A DNA stretch of 64,000 nt from Sphaerisporangium krabiense. GTDB taxonomy: Bacteria; Actinomycetota; Actinomycetes; Streptosporangiales; Streptosporangiaceae. Where the stretch lies: positions 2,108,001 to 2,172,000 of the forward strand of contig NZ_JACHBR010000001.1 of the NCBI RefSeq assembly GCF_014200435.1. The letters run 5' to 3'. Below are positions 7,754 through 16,476 of the stretch, one piece after another. The translations under genes and the position numbers were made by a program. A model generated the notes under the pieces. That model saw nothing but the letters and a program-made list of their open reading frames with translations. It was not told the DNA's origin and did no database searches. Position 1 is the stretch's first letter. The number at the start of each line of letters is the position of its first letter.

Positions 7754-9595
7754 TCAGTCGGCGGCCGGGCCCTGCACGGACGGGGGCTGGAGGGAGGCGG
7801 ACCTCAGGCGGTGCAGGCGGGTGGCGAGGATGATCTCGAAGCGGGCCTCCTCGTCGCCGAGGTCGCGGCCGATCAGCTCGGTGATCCGGTCCAGGCGGTA
7901 CCGCAGCGTGCTGACGTGGACGTGCAGCTTGACGGAGGTCTCCTGGTACTTGCCGCCGCACGACACGAACCGCTCGGCGGTCTCCAGGAGCTGGGTGCGG
8001 TGCTCGCGGTCGTACGCCAGCAGCCTCCCGATGATCTTGTCGATGAAGTCGTCGACGTCCTCGGCGGCCGACGCCGCCAGCAGGAAGCGGTACGCGCCGA
8101 AGTCGTCGAGGTGGACCACCCCGTACTGCCGGAGACGCTCGGCCAGCTCGACCGCCAGCCCGCACTCGCGCCAGGCCCGCGGATACTGCTCCAGCTCCAC
8201 GCACGGGCCCGCCCAGCCGACCGTGACGTCCCTGCCGAGCACCTGCTCGGCCCGGGCGCGCACCGCGTTGAGCCCGTGCGTCAGCCGCTGCCCGTCCGGA
8301 ACCGACTCGGCCGGGACCAGCACGGCCAGCCCGGCGCCGGCCCGGACCGTCAGCGCCCCCTGCCACTGGCCGATCACCGGCCGGAGCGACCGGATCAGCG
8401 ACTCCCACTCCGCCGCGGCCGGCGCCGGCCGCGCCCGCACGGCCACCAGGTGCATGGGCCGCCCGAGCGGCAGGCCCAGCGACGAGGCGCGCACGAGCAG
8501 GTCCTCGCGGCGGGTCCACTCGCCCGACAGCAGCGGGTCGATGACGCCCACCCCCAGGTCCTGCTCGGTCTGGTGGCGGATCAGGTCGCGCATGAGCACC
8601 GCCGTGACGGCGGAGCGGAGCTGGGACAACGGCGGGTGGGCCGGCTCGTACGCCGCGGCGGACGTCCGCAGGAACACGGCCGTGCCGAGGACGTTCACGC
8701 CGTCGAGCACCTGGGTGACGCGCAGCCACACGTCCCGCTCGCCGAGGGCGCCGATGCGCACGGGGCTCTGCGGCACGGCCTGCTCGTGCCGGTCCAGCGC
8801 GGCGGCCTCGACCGCGGCGCGGGCGACGTCACCGGCGACGGCGGCCCACGCGGCGGCGTCGTACGCCCCCGGGTCGGGGCTGACACCGCTGTAGACCACC
8901 CGCGCGTCGCCGTCCAGGATCGTCATCGACTCGCCGGTCATGGACTGGACGAGGTCGTACACGGCGGCCGAGCTCTGCCCCCTGATCAGCGCGTCGAGCA
9001 CCGACGCCTGCATGGCCTGGCCGCGCGCCATCGTGGTCACGGCCGCCTGGGCCGCCGCGGCCTGGCGCGCGTTGCGGGCCGCCAGGGACGCCAGCTCGGC
9101 CACCGTGCGCAGGAACGGCAGCTGGTGCGGGTCGTCGGTCAGGTTGCGGTCGCTCTGGACGCACAGCACCATGGGCCGCCCGTCGACGTCCCCCGTGCTG
9201 AGCGGCAGCACCACGCCGCACACGTAGCCCCGGTGCCGGGCGTCCGCCGCGTACGCGGGGTAGCGCCGCTGGTTCTGCGCGTCGGCGATCACGACGGGTT
9301 CGTCGCCGGTGACCGCGTCCAGGGCGGGGATGCCGTCCAGGGTCCAGCGGGTCTGCCGCCCGGCGGCGCTGTACTCCAGCTTGTCGCGCCGGGCGACGAC
9401 CTCGGCCTGGTTCGCGGCGACGTCCACGACGTCGATCCAGCAGATCTGCCACGGCGTCAGGTCGCAGACGGCGTCGACCACCGTCTGCAGCACGCTGTCG
9501 AGCTTGAGGTCGGAGTTGACGCTGGCCGCGACCCTGCGCAGGCTCTGCAACAGCTCCACCGCGTCGGCGCCGCCGGCCGTGGCCCTCGAAACCAC
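7754..9595 (-). CDS. PucR-family transcriptional regulator with N-terminal GAF domain
   Basis: This 613-residue regulator has a GAF sensor domain at the N-terminus (about residues 10-160, with VVDAVCDLTPWQICWIDVV), a long central linker domain, and the C-terminal PucR helix-turn-helix (YQETSVKLHVHVSTLRYRLDRITELIGRDL, quoted in two parts: the HVHVSTLRYRLDRI core is diagnostic). I start it at GTG 9595 because GGGGAGG lies five bases upstream; an upstream GTG at 9676 lacks a site. It is the last gene of the leftward operon of cupin, flavin reductase, LLM, aldehyde dehydrogenase and amidohydrolase genes, so it probably senses the substrate and controls that operon and the divergent ABC importer (inference). 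Confidence 0.9.
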   Translation of the reverse strand: MVSRATAGGADAVELLQSLRRVAASVNSDLKLDSVLQTVVDAVCDLTPWQICWIDVVDVAANQAEVVARRDKLEYSAAGRQTRWTLDGIPALDAVTGDEPVVIADAQNQRRYPAYAADARHRGYVCGVVLPLSTGDVDGRPMVLCVQSDRNLTDDPHQLPFLRTVAELASLAARNARQAAAAQAAVTTMARGQAMQASVLDALIRGQSSAAVYDLVQSMTGESMTILDGDARVVYSGVSPDPGAYDAAAWAAVAGDVARAAVEAAALDRHEQAVPQSPVRIGALGERDVWLRVTQVLDGVNVLGTAVFLRTSAAAYEPAHPPLSQLRSAVTAVLMRDLIRHQTEQDLGVGVIDPLLSGEWTRREDLLVRASSLGLPLGRPMHLVAVRARPAPAAAEWESLIRSLRPVIGQWQGALTVRAGAGLAVLVPAESVPDGQRLTHGLNAVRARAEQVLGRDVTVGWAGPCVELEQYPRAWRECGLAVELAERLRQYGVVHLDDFGAYRFLLAASAAEDVDDFIDKIIGRLLAYDREHRTQLLETAERFVSCGGKYQETSVKLHVHVSTLRYRLDRITELIGRDLGDEEARFEIILATRLHRLRSASLQPPSVQGPAAD

Positions 9596-9685
9596 CGCAT
9601 CCTCCCCGTGTCCCACAGACGCCGACCGGACCACGGCTCCCCCGGTCCGCCGGCGTCCTCGGCGAACTCTAACCAACGCGTCCGG

Positions 9686-11320
9686 TCACCCGTACCGCCG
9701 CGCGACCGCGCCGTTCACCGTGACCGCGTCCACGGCGATCGACGAGATCTCGCCGGGCGCGGCGTCGCGGGGGTCGGCGGCCAGCACGACGAGGTCGGCG
9801 CGCCTGCCCACCTCGATCGAGCCGCGGTCGGTGAGGCCCATCGCCGCGGCGGCGGACGAGGTGTGCATCTCCAGCGCCTCCATCACCGTGATCCGCTGGC
9901 CGGGGTTGACCTCCTCCCCCACGCACGACACGCGGGTGACCGCGCACTGCACGCCGAACAGGGGGTTGAACTGGAGGAGCTCGGAGCCGGCGCCGTCGGA
10001 GCTGGAGCAGACGCGCCACCCGCGGTCGATCAGGTCGCGGAAGCGGAACATGCCCGGGAACGCGTAGTCGCCCATGGAGCGGGGGATGAAGCTGCCCATC
10101 GTGTAGATGAACCCGGCCTGCGGGATCGGGACGGCCCCGGCGCGCCGCCAGTGGTCCAGCGTCGCGTCGTCGGTGAGCACGTTGCCCGCGTGCTCCAGGC
10201 GGACCGGCGGGCGCCCGTCCGCGTCCCCGCCCCGGGCGGTGAGCGCGGCCCGGCACAGTTCGCGCTGCGCGCGCTCGCCGTTGACGTGCGCGGTCACCTG
10301 GAGGTCCAGCTCGTCGGTCGTCCGGATCAGGTCCGCGAGGTCGCCGGCGGTGTAGGCCATGCGGCCGGACTGCGGCTCGCCGTCCCGCTCCTGCGCGTAC
10401 GGCCGCAGCACGGCGGCGCCCGCGGCCGAGAACCCGCCGTCCACGAAGATCTTGATGCCGCGGTACCGGAAGGCCGGGTTGGAGGGGTCGTCGAGCCGGC
10501 CGGCGCGGCGCGCGTCGAACAGCTCGCCCAGGGGCAGCGTGCCGGGCGCCCAGACGAAGGCGTCCACCGCCATCGGCAGCCGCGCCGTGCCCGCCAGCTC
10601 CGCCAGCAGCCGCGCGCCCGCCATGCTGGTGGTGATCTCACCGGCCGTCGTGACCCCGTACCGGGTCAGGTACCGCTCGGCGGTCTCCTCGACGGCCTGC
10701 GCCAGCTCGGCCTCGGTCAGGCTCGGGATCGGCAGGGCGTAGAACAGCTCGTGCAGCTCGCCGGTCGGCCGCCCGGCGGCGTCGCGGCCGATGTAGGCGT
10801 CGCCGGTCTCCGGCAGGGCGCCGACGTCGATGAGCTCCAGCCCGCGGCTGTTGACCACGGTGACGTGGGCGCCGAAGCGCACGGCCACGGGGAAGGCGGT
10901 GCTGACCCGGTCCAGGTCCTCGCGGGTGGGCAGGCGCTGCTCGGCGAACCGCCGCCCGGCGAACAGCCCGCCCTGGCCGACCAGCCACCCGCCGCGCTGC
11001 TCGCGCAGGTGGGCGTGCGCGCGGAGCTGTTCGATCAGCTCCTCGATGCTCCCGCAGGGCGGGGTGTGGCAGTCCACGGCGCCCCACATCGCGAGCGCGG
11101 CCATCTCGATGTGGACGTGCGGGTCGACGAAGCCGGGCAGCAGCGGCCGGTCGCCGACGTCGGTCACGGGGAGGCCGGCGGGCGGTGCGACGCCGGCCGG
11201 GAGGATCGCGGCGATCCGGCCGTCGCGGACCACGACGGATCCGTCGAGGACGGTGGCCGCGGCGTCCATCGTCATGATCCGCCGGGACGAGATGGTCATG
11301 CTGCCGGGTGCGATGCTCAC
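9686..11320 (-). CDS. YtcJ-type amidohydrolase (amidohydrolase family 3)
   Basis: A 544-residue metal-dependent hydrolase of the amidohydrolase superfamily. The first metal motif is FVDPHVHIEMAAL near residue 70; later VTAHVNGERA supplies a further metal-binding histidine, and RLEHAGNVL and SSSDGAGSELLQFNP (with the catalytic aspartate) are in the C-terminal half. The YtcJ branch includes an N-substituted formamide deformylase, which hydrolyses N-formyl amines. The GTG start overlaps the aldehyde dehydrogenase stop as GTGA, with AGGAG eight bases upstream. In this operon it could release formamide or a similar fragment from the ring-opened product of the LLM monooxygenase (inference). Confidence 0.9.
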   Translation of the reverse strand: MSIAPGSMTISSRRIMTMDAAATVLDGSVVVRDGRIAAILPAGVAPPAGLPVTDVGDRPLLPGFVDPHVHIEMAALAMWGAVDCHTPPCGSIEELIEQLRAHAHLREQRGGWLVGQGGLFAGRRFAEQRLPTREDLDRVSTAFPVAVRFGAHVTVVNSRGLELIDVGALPETGDAYIGRDAAGRPTGELHELFYALPIPSLTEAELAQAVEETAERYLTRYGVTTAGEITTSMAGARLLAELAGTARLPMAVDAFVWAPGTLPLGELFDARRAGRLDDPSNPAFRYRGIKIFVDGGFSAAGAAVLRPYAQERDGEPQSGRMAYTAGDLADLIRTTDELDLQVTAHVNGERAQRELCRAALTARGGDADGRPPVRLEHAGNVLTDDATLDHWRRAGAVPIPQAGFIYTMGSFIPRSMGDYAFPGMFRFRDLIDRGWRVCSSSDGAGSELLQFNPLFGVQCAVTRVSCVGEEVNPGQRITVMEALEMHTSSAAAAMGLTDRGSIEVGRRADLVVLAADPRDAAPGEISSIAVDAVTVNGAVARRYG

Positions 11321-12786
11321 TGTGCGGGCTCCTGTGGAGGTACGGGACGCAGGACCGTCCGGGTGTCGAGGAACTCGCGCAGCCCCTCGACGCCGTTCTC
11401 CCGGCCGTAGCCGGAGTGCTTGACGCCGCCGAACGCGGCCTTGGGGTGCGAGACGCCGCCCCGGTTGACGGCGACCATGCCCGCGTCGAGGCCAGCCGCC
11501 AGCAGGCCGGTCTCGGCGGCGTCGCCGAAGACGTAGGAGGCGAGCCCGTACTCGGTGGCGTTCGCCAGCTCCAGGGCCGCGCCGAGATCGTCGCCGGGGT
11601 AGGGGACCACCGGCAGCACGGGGCCGAAGAGCTCCTCGGCGCAGACGCCCGCGGCGGGGTCGGGCCCGAGCACGACGGTCGCGGCGACGGCCGCGCCGGG
11701 CGTGCCGGGCGCGACGCCCCCGGTGACGACGGCGCCGCCGTGCGGGCCCTCGGCCAGACGGCGCAGCCGGTCCGCGGACTCCCGGCCGATCACGGGCCCG
11801 AGGCGGGCCGACTCCTCCCACGGGTCGGTGACGGTGGTCGCCTCGGCGGCGGCGCGGAACAGCTCGTAGACGCCGGCCGCGGCGGACTCGGGCACCAGCA
11901 CGCGGTTGGGCGAGGTGCAGGCCTGGCCGTTGTTGAAGATCTTGGCCTGCCAGATCGTGCGGACGGCCTCCTCCAGGTCGGCGCTCGGGCAGATCACGGC
12001 GGGCGCGTTGCCGCCCAGCTCCAGGCCGACGCGCGGGAAGTGGGTGGTGCTGGCCGCGAGCACCTTCCGCCCCACCGCGGTCGAACCGGTGAACGAGATC
12101 TTGCGGAGCCGGGGGTCGCCGGTCAGCGCGGCGAGGATCTCGGCGGACCGGTGCGAGGGGACGACCGAGCCGACGCCCTCGGGCAGCCCGGCCGTCAGCA
12201 GCCCCTCCACCAGGGACATCGCGGTCAGCGGGGTGCGCTCGGAGGGCTTGAGCACGAAGGCGCACCCGGCGAGCAGCGCCGAGACCACCTTGCGGCTCGC
12301 CATCGCGAGCGGGAAGTTCCACGGCGTGATGAGCAGCGCGGGCCCGACCGGCGCGCGGAGCGTGGTGATCCGGGCGGACCGGTCGCCGTCCTCGTGCGCC
12401 TCGACGGCGGCGGGGGCGCACGCCAGCAGCTCGTCCACGACGGCGCCGGCGACCGCGACCTCCGCGCGGGCGTCGGTGATGGTCTTGCCGGTCTCCAGCA
12501 CGATCAGCCGGGCCAGCGCCTCCGCCTCCGCGGCCAGGAACGCCCGGTAGCCGCGCACGACGGCCGCCCGTTCGGCCAGGGGGGCGCGCGCCCAGGCGGG
12601 CTGCGCGGCGGCCGCGGCGTCCAGGGCGCGCAGCGCGTGCTCCGGGGAGGCGACCGCGACCGGCCAGGCGGCGGGACCCACCGGGCCGCGGTTCTCGGCG
12701 AGGTCGCCGCGATCGACGCCGACGATCCGCGAACCGATGATCAGCGTGCCGAGCAGGTGCGCGGGCAGGTCCGGGTGGGACGGCAT
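11317..12786 (-). CDS. NAD(P)+-dependent aldehyde dehydrogenase (succinate-semialdehyde dehydrogenase-like)
   Basis: A 489-residue ALDH superfamily protein of normal length. It has the cofactor-binding PWNFPLAMASRK, the Rossmann FTGSTAVGRKV, the catalytic general-base glutamate in LELGGNAPAVI and the nucleophilic cysteine in NNGQACTSPNRV (about residue 285). The wording of these motifs (PWNFP, FNNGQAC) fits the succinate-semialdehyde dehydrogenase group. Its ATG overlaps the upstream LLM stop by one base (TGATG) and its own stop overlaps the amidohydrolase start. In the operon it would oxidise the aldehyde left after ring opening and hydrolysis to a dicarboxylic acid for the TCA cycle (inference). 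Confidence 0.92.
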   Translation of the reverse strand: MPSHPDLPAHLLGTLIIGSRIVGVDRGDLAENRGPVGPAAWPVAVASPEHALRALDAAAAAQPAWARAPLAERAAVVRGYRAFLAAEAEALARLIVLETGKTITDARAEVAVAGAVVDELLACAPAAVEAHEDGDRSARITTLRAPVGPALLITPWNFPLAMASRKVVSALLAGCAFVLKPSERTPLTAMSLVEGLLTAGLPEGVGSVVPSHRSAEILAALTGDPRLRKISFTGSTAVGRKVLAASTTHFPRVGLELGGNAPAVICPSADLEEAVRTIWQAKIFNNGQACTSPNRVLVPESAAAGVYELFRAAAEATTVTDPWEESARLGPVIGRESADRLRRLAEGPHGGAVVTGGVAPGTPGAAVAATVVLGPDPAAGVCAEELFGPVLPVVPYPGDDLGAALELANATEYGLASYVFGDAAETGLLAAGLDAGMVAVNRGGVSHPKAAFGGVKHSGYGRENGVEGLREFLDTRTVLRPVPPQEPAQ

Positions 12787-13823
12787 CAGCGCGCCACGGC
12801 GGGTTCGCCGAGCGACGCGGCGATCTCGCCGAACAGCTCGATGGACCGCAGCGTGAGCTCCTGCGGAGCGCCGAACGTCAGGTTCAGGTTCAGCAGGTCC
12901 ACCCCGGCGTCGCGGTAGAAGCGCATCTTGTCGCGCACCTGGCCGGGGGTGCCGACCAGCAGGGTGGCGCGCAGCTCGTCCAGGGTCGGCTCGTCCGGGC
13001 CGGGGACCGGCCGGACGATCCCGCGCGCGTCGGCGTTCTGGGTGAAGTCGTGGAGCTGCCGGTGGATGCGCCAGCCTTCGAGGATCTCGCGGAGCCGGGG
13101 CTCCACCTCGGCCTCGTCCTCGACGACGAAGGCGTAGCGGGTCATGCCGAGCTGGGTGCGGCCGGCGAGCCCCGCCTTGGCCTGCCCGCGCTTGAACGCC
13201 TCGACGACCTTCGCCGCGTGGTCGTCGTCCCAGAGGAAGAGCGAGTTGAGGACGTTGTAGCCGCGGGCGGCGGCGTCCTCGACGGCCGCGGGCGCCTGGG
13301 AGCCCACCCAGATCGGCGGGTGCGGGAGCTGGCGGGGACGCGGCCAGACGTAGGCGCCCTCGAAGTTCACGTACTCGCCCGTGAAGGACGCGCCGGCGTC
13401 GCCGGTGAGCCAGAGGGCGCGGACCGCGTCGAGCGTCTCGATGAAGCGCGGCAGGCTGGTCCTGAAGTCGATGCCGAAGATGTCGAACTCGTACTTGTAG
13501 GCGCCGCGGGCCACGCCGAAGTCCAGCCGTCCGCCGGTCAGGTGGTCGGTCGCCGCGACCTCGGCGGCGAGCTGGAGCGGCGCGTGGTACGGCAGCACGA
13601 CGACCGCGGTGCCCACCCGGCACTCCACGTGCTGGGCGATGGCGGCGGCCTGGATCAGCGCCGAGGGGGCGGGCAGGAACTGCACCAGATGGTGCTCGGG
13701 CACCCATACGCGGGCGAACCCCGCGCGGTCCGCGGCGACCGCGCAGGCGAGCATCCGGTCGTAGACGCCTTCGTACTGGGCGTCGTCGTTCACCTGGTAG
13801 GAGAGGAAAAGTCCGAGGTCCAT
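12786..13823 (-). CDS. LLM-class flavin-dependent monooxygenase
   Basis: A 345-residue bacterial luciferase-like TIM-barrel protein. It begins MDLGLFLSYQVNDDAQYEGV, with RVWVPEHHLVQFLPAPSAL (about residues 40-58) and GGRLDFGVARGAYKYEF (about 105-121), both typical of the SsuD/luciferase family. Such oxygenases use reduced FMN supplied by a separate reductase, which is encoded just upstream. The pair would form a two-component monooxygenase in the cytoplasm. Its gene begins 93 bases after the reductase gene and overlaps the aldehyde dehydrogenase gene downstream. Substrate inferred from context: an N-heterocycle or amine brought in by the divergent importer. Confidence 0.9.
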   Translation of the reverse strand: MDLGLFLSYQVNDDAQYEGVYDRMLACAVAADRAGFARVWVPEHHLVQFLPAPSALIQAAAIAQHVECRVGTAVVVLPYHAPLQLAAEVAATDHLTGGRLDFGVARGAYKYEFDIFGIDFRTSLPRFIETLDAVRALWLTGDAGASFTGEYVNFEGAYVWPRPRQLPHPPIWVGSQAPAAVEDAAARGYNVLNSLFLWDDDHAAKVVEAFKRGQAKAGLAGRTQLGMTRYAFVVEDEAEVEPRLREILEGWRIHRQLHDFTQNADARGIVRPVPGPDEPTLDELRATLLVGTPGQVRDKMRFYRDAGVDLLNLNLTFGAPQELTLRSIELFGEIAASLGEPAVAR

Positions 13824-13911
13824 GCCGATCCGATCTCTAGTGTCTTTTCTGTGAGGCTCTGGGCGTCGATGGCGCGAAACCTCCGTACGGTCCGTCGTCC
13901 GCGGGTCGGAG

Positions 13912-13925
13912 GTGTCCTAGGACAC
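13912..13925. promoter_or_regulatory. 14-bp perfect palindrome over the reductase stop codon
   Basis: GTGTCCTAGGACAC is a perfect palindrome spanning the stop codon of the flavin reductase gene, in the 93-bp gap before the LLM gene. It could be an internal operator or part of an internal promoter. The TCCTAGGA core resembles the repeated TAGGAA elements in the divergent region at 15338-15644. Confidence 0.3.
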
Positions 13926-14891
13926 GGCGCGCTCGTAATCGCCGGCGTGGTCGGCGGTCCACGGTGACTCCCGCTCGATCTTGGCGATGCGGCCCGCGCC
14001 CAGGTTGAGGTAGATGCCGAAGCGGTCGCTCACCCGCTCGTCGAAGTACCGGCGCAGGATCACCTGCATCGAGGAGTGCGACAGCTCGGCCCACGGGATC
14101 TCGTCCTCCGCGAACAGGCGCAGGTCCCGGGTCTGCTCGGGCAGCACGCTCGGCCGGGCCCGGTAGACGTGGCAGGTCTCCGACTCGCTGAGGTCGATCG
14201 CCGAGTAGAGGAACTCCGGCTCGATGACCTGCCCCATCAGGGCGCGCGAGGTGTCGACGAGCGCGGCGGACATGGTGGGGCCCGCCTGGAGGGGGCCCAC
14301 GGGAAGGCGCCACGCGCCGGTCGCGGCGTCCCGGGACAGCAGGATCCTGGCGTCGTACTCGACGAGCCAGCCGACGAGGATCCGCCGGCCCGGCCGCCGC
14401 TCGCCCACGGGGGTGTCCACGCCCGCGGTCGTGAAGAACGACCCGTCGCAGTAGCCGAGCGGCGCGCTCTGCCCGAGCGCGCACTCCTCCACCGCGCCGA
14501 CCAGCATCACGTGGTCGCCGATGTCCACCCGGGTGTGGACGGAGCAGGCCAGCGTGGCGGCCGCCCCGGACATCAGGATCGCCCCCGGGTGGTCCTCCCG
14601 GGTCGCGAGGCCGGTGAACTTGTCGTCGAGCGGCGTCGCGAACCGGACGGCGAGATCGCGCTGGTGCTCGGCCAGGATGCTGACGCCGAACATCCCGCAT
14701 CCCGAGAAGGCGGAGAAGCTGCCCGCCCGCCGGTCGACGCACACCGAGATCAGCGGCGGGGTCAGCGAGACGGACGTGAACGAGTTCGCCGTCATGCCCC
14801 ACGGCCGCCCCGCGTCGTCGCGGGTCGTGACGACCGTGACGCCGGTGGGGAAGCGGCCCATGGTGCGCCGGAAGAGCAGGGGGTCGTTCAC
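13917..14891 (-). CDS. Flavin reductase with C-terminal Nudix-like extension
   Basis: A 324-residue protein in two parts. Residues 1 to about 165 are a flavin reductase-like (FMN-binding split-barrel) domain: FPTGVTVVTTRDDAGRPWGM, TANSFTSVSLTPPL and FGVSILAEHQ are the family's standard motifs. Residues about 170-324 are an extra domain; GWLVEYDARILLSRDAATG, GAWRLPVGPLQAG and the strand order suggest a Nudix-like fold, but the Nudix box (GX5EX7REUXEEXGU) is not there, so pyrophosphatase activity is unlikely. The first domain should supply reduced FMN to the adjacent LLM oxygenase; the second may be a sensor or partner-binding domain (inference). ATGA overlap with the cupin gene. Confidence 0.88.
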   Translation of the reverse strand: MNDPLLFRRTMGRFPTGVTVVTTRDDAGRPWGMTANSFTSVSLTPPLISVCVDRRAGSFSAFSGCGMFGVSILAEHQRDLAVRFATPLDDKFTGLATREDHPGAILMSGAAATLACSVHTRVDIGDHVMLVGAVEECALGQSAPLGYCDGSFFTTAGVDTPVGERRPGRRILVGWLVEYDARILLSRDAATGAWRLPVGPLQAGPTMSAALVDTSRALMGQVIEPEFLYSAIDLSESETCHVYRARPSVLPEQTRDLRLFAEDEIPWAELSHSSMQVILRRYFDERVSDRFGIYLNLGAGRIAKIERESPWTADHAGDYERAVS

Positions 14892-15337
14892 GAGTCGTCT
14901 CCTTCGGCCGGCGGCCAGTGCCGGTGCCCATCGGCCACGTCGGTGCCCGCGCCGAAGAGCACGGTCAGATGCGCCATCGGCGTGTCACGGCCGGCGCCGT
15001 GATAGTGCGGGAGGCCGGCCGGGACGACCACGACGTCCCCGGGGCCGACCACGACGTCCCGGCCCGGACGGCCGATGTGCCCGCTCCCCTCCGTGACGAT
15101 CAGGATCTGGTCGCCCTCGTGGGTGTGCAGCCGCGTCCGGGCGCCGGCGTCGAAGCGCACGAGCGCCGACCGGACCTGGCTCTCCCGCATCGCGGTGATG
15201 GACGCGGCGATCTCCGCGACGGGGCCGGAGCGGACCCGCCCGCCCTCGAAGATGTCACTGTCACTCGGGCGCAGGTCCGCGGTGTCGTGGCGGAAGACCA
15301 CCATGTCGCGGCCCACGTCGGCGGCCGAACCGGCCAT
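14888..15337 (-). CDS. Cupin-domain protein
   Basis: A 149-residue single-domain cupin. The metal-binding motif 1 is visible as LHTHEGDQILIVTEGSG (HxH...E) and motif 2 as PAGLPHYHGA. Such small cupins may be dioxygenases, isomerases or substrate-binding helpers. GGGAGG six bases before ATG 15337 decides the start over an upstream frame extension. It is the first gene of the leftward catabolic operon and overlaps the reductase gene by four bases. A role in processing or sensing the ring-opened product is possible; the reaction is unknown. Confidence 0.85.
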   Translation of the reverse strand: MAGSAADVGRDMVVFRHDTADLRPSDSDIFEGGRVRSGPVAEIAASITAMRESQVRSALVRFDAGARTRLHTHEGDQILIVTEGSGHIGRPGRDVVVGPGDVVVVPAGLPHYHGAGRDTPMAHLTVLFGAGTDVADGHRHWPPAEGDDS

Positions 15338-15644
15338 GCGCAGCCTCCCATGCGTGTCACCGCCCCCTGGCGGCGAGGTCTCCACGTTAGGAAGCAAGGA
15401 AAGCCACGGGCATCGTAGGAACCATATGGATCCCACGCCGTGCCGTCCGTCGTTATGCAGGGCAGGTCAAAGGTGATCAGTGCGGGTCCCGCCCGGAACG
15501 CCGCGCCCGCCGAGTGTTCCTGCGGATGCTAGGAACGGCGGGCCTATGTGTCCTGTATTACAGCGGGGTGCACGGCGCCGCGCCTCACCTAAACTCCCTG
15601 CCTAACGGAAAGCCGCGGCACGCAGGACGATGAGGCGGGAACGT
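15338..15644. other. Divergent control region of the putative N-heterocycle island
   Basis: About 300 bp between the leftward cupin operon and the rightward ABC importer. Candidate operators: an inverted repeat GTTCCT-N9-AGGAAC centred near 15525, and an imperfect palindrome GGAACCATATGGATCC at 15418-15433. Copies of TAGGAA also occur near 15388, 15416 and 15529. These are plausible sites for the PucR regulator at the end of the leftward operon. No gene is visible. Confidence 0.4.
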
Positions 15645-16424
15645 ATGGAGCACACGCGGGCGGTCATCACCCTCGAGGGGATCCGCAAGTCGTACGGGTC
15701 GTTCGTCGCCCTGAACGAGGTGTCCCTGTCGGTGGACGCGGGCGAGACGGTGTGCGTCATCGGGCCGAGCGGCTCGGGCAAGTCCACGCTGCTGCGGTGC
15801 TGCAACCTGCTCGAAATCCCCGACGCCGGCGCCGTGCGCGTCGGCGGGGTCGAATACTTCCCGCTCGCGGCGTCGGCGCGGGAACGCTCCACGTCGCTGC
15901 GGGGGCTGCGCACCCGCACGGCGATGGTGTTCCAGAGCTTCGAGCTCTTCCCCCATCTGTCCGCGCTCGACAACGTCGCGCTGGCCCCGGTCCAGGTCAA
16001 GGGCTCGGATCGGGCCGCGGCCGGCCGGGCGGCCCGGTCGCTGCTCGAACGCGTCGGCCTGCGCGACTTCACCGAGGCCCGCCCGTCCACCCTCTCCGGC
16101 GGCCAGGCGCAGCGCGTCTCGATCGCGCGGGCGCTGGCCATGGAGCCGGAGGTCCTGCTGTTCGACGAGCCGACGTCGGCGCTGGACCCGGAGATGGTCG
16201 GCGAGGTGCTGGAGATCATGCGCGAGCTGGCCACGTCCGGGGCGACCATGCTGGTCGTCACCCATGAGATGCGCTTCGCGCGCGAGGTGGCGACCCGGGT
16301 GGTCGTCATGGACCGCGGGGAGATCGTCGAGACCGGCACGCCGGACGAGATCTTCGAACGCCCGCGACACGAACGGACCCAGCGGTTCCTCCAGGCGCTG
16401 TCGCGCTCGGGCTACGCGGTCTGA
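15645..16424 (+). CDS. Polar amino acid-type ABC transporter ATP-binding protein
   Basis: A 259-residue ABC ATPase of the GlnQ/HisP type. Walker [10 protein letters not shown] is near residue 40, the Q-loop is [17 protein letters not shown], the signature is [15 protein letters not shown] and Walker B is [15 protein letters not shown] followed by the switch histidine in VVTHEMRFA. It energises import by the two permeases encoded downstream. An ATG 15 bases upstream (15630) is also in frame; I prefer 15645 because of the GAGGCGGGA stretch at proper distance. First gene of a four-gene importer operon divergent from the catabolic operon. Confidence 0.92.
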   Translation: MEHTRAVITLEGIRKSYGSFVALNEVSLSVDAGETVCVIGPSGSGKSTLLRCCNLLEIPDAGAVRVGGVEYFPLAASARERSTSLRGLRTRTAMVFQSFELFPHLSALDNVALAPVQVKGSDRAAAGRAARSLLERVGLRDFTEARPSTLSGGQAQRVSIARALAMEPEVLLFDEPTSALDPEMVGEVLEIMRELATSGATMLVVTHEMRFAREVATRVVVMDRGEIVETGTPDEIFERPRHERTQRFLQALSRSGYAV

Positions 16425-16476
16425 CGGCCGCCCCAGGAATTCGTACCGGAACCACACCATTGGAGTTGACTCATTC

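Noticed and set aside
6461-11410. 1649-codon rightward frame across several leftward genes
   Set aside because: It runs through four clearly coding genes on both strands; a GC-skew artefact without motifs.
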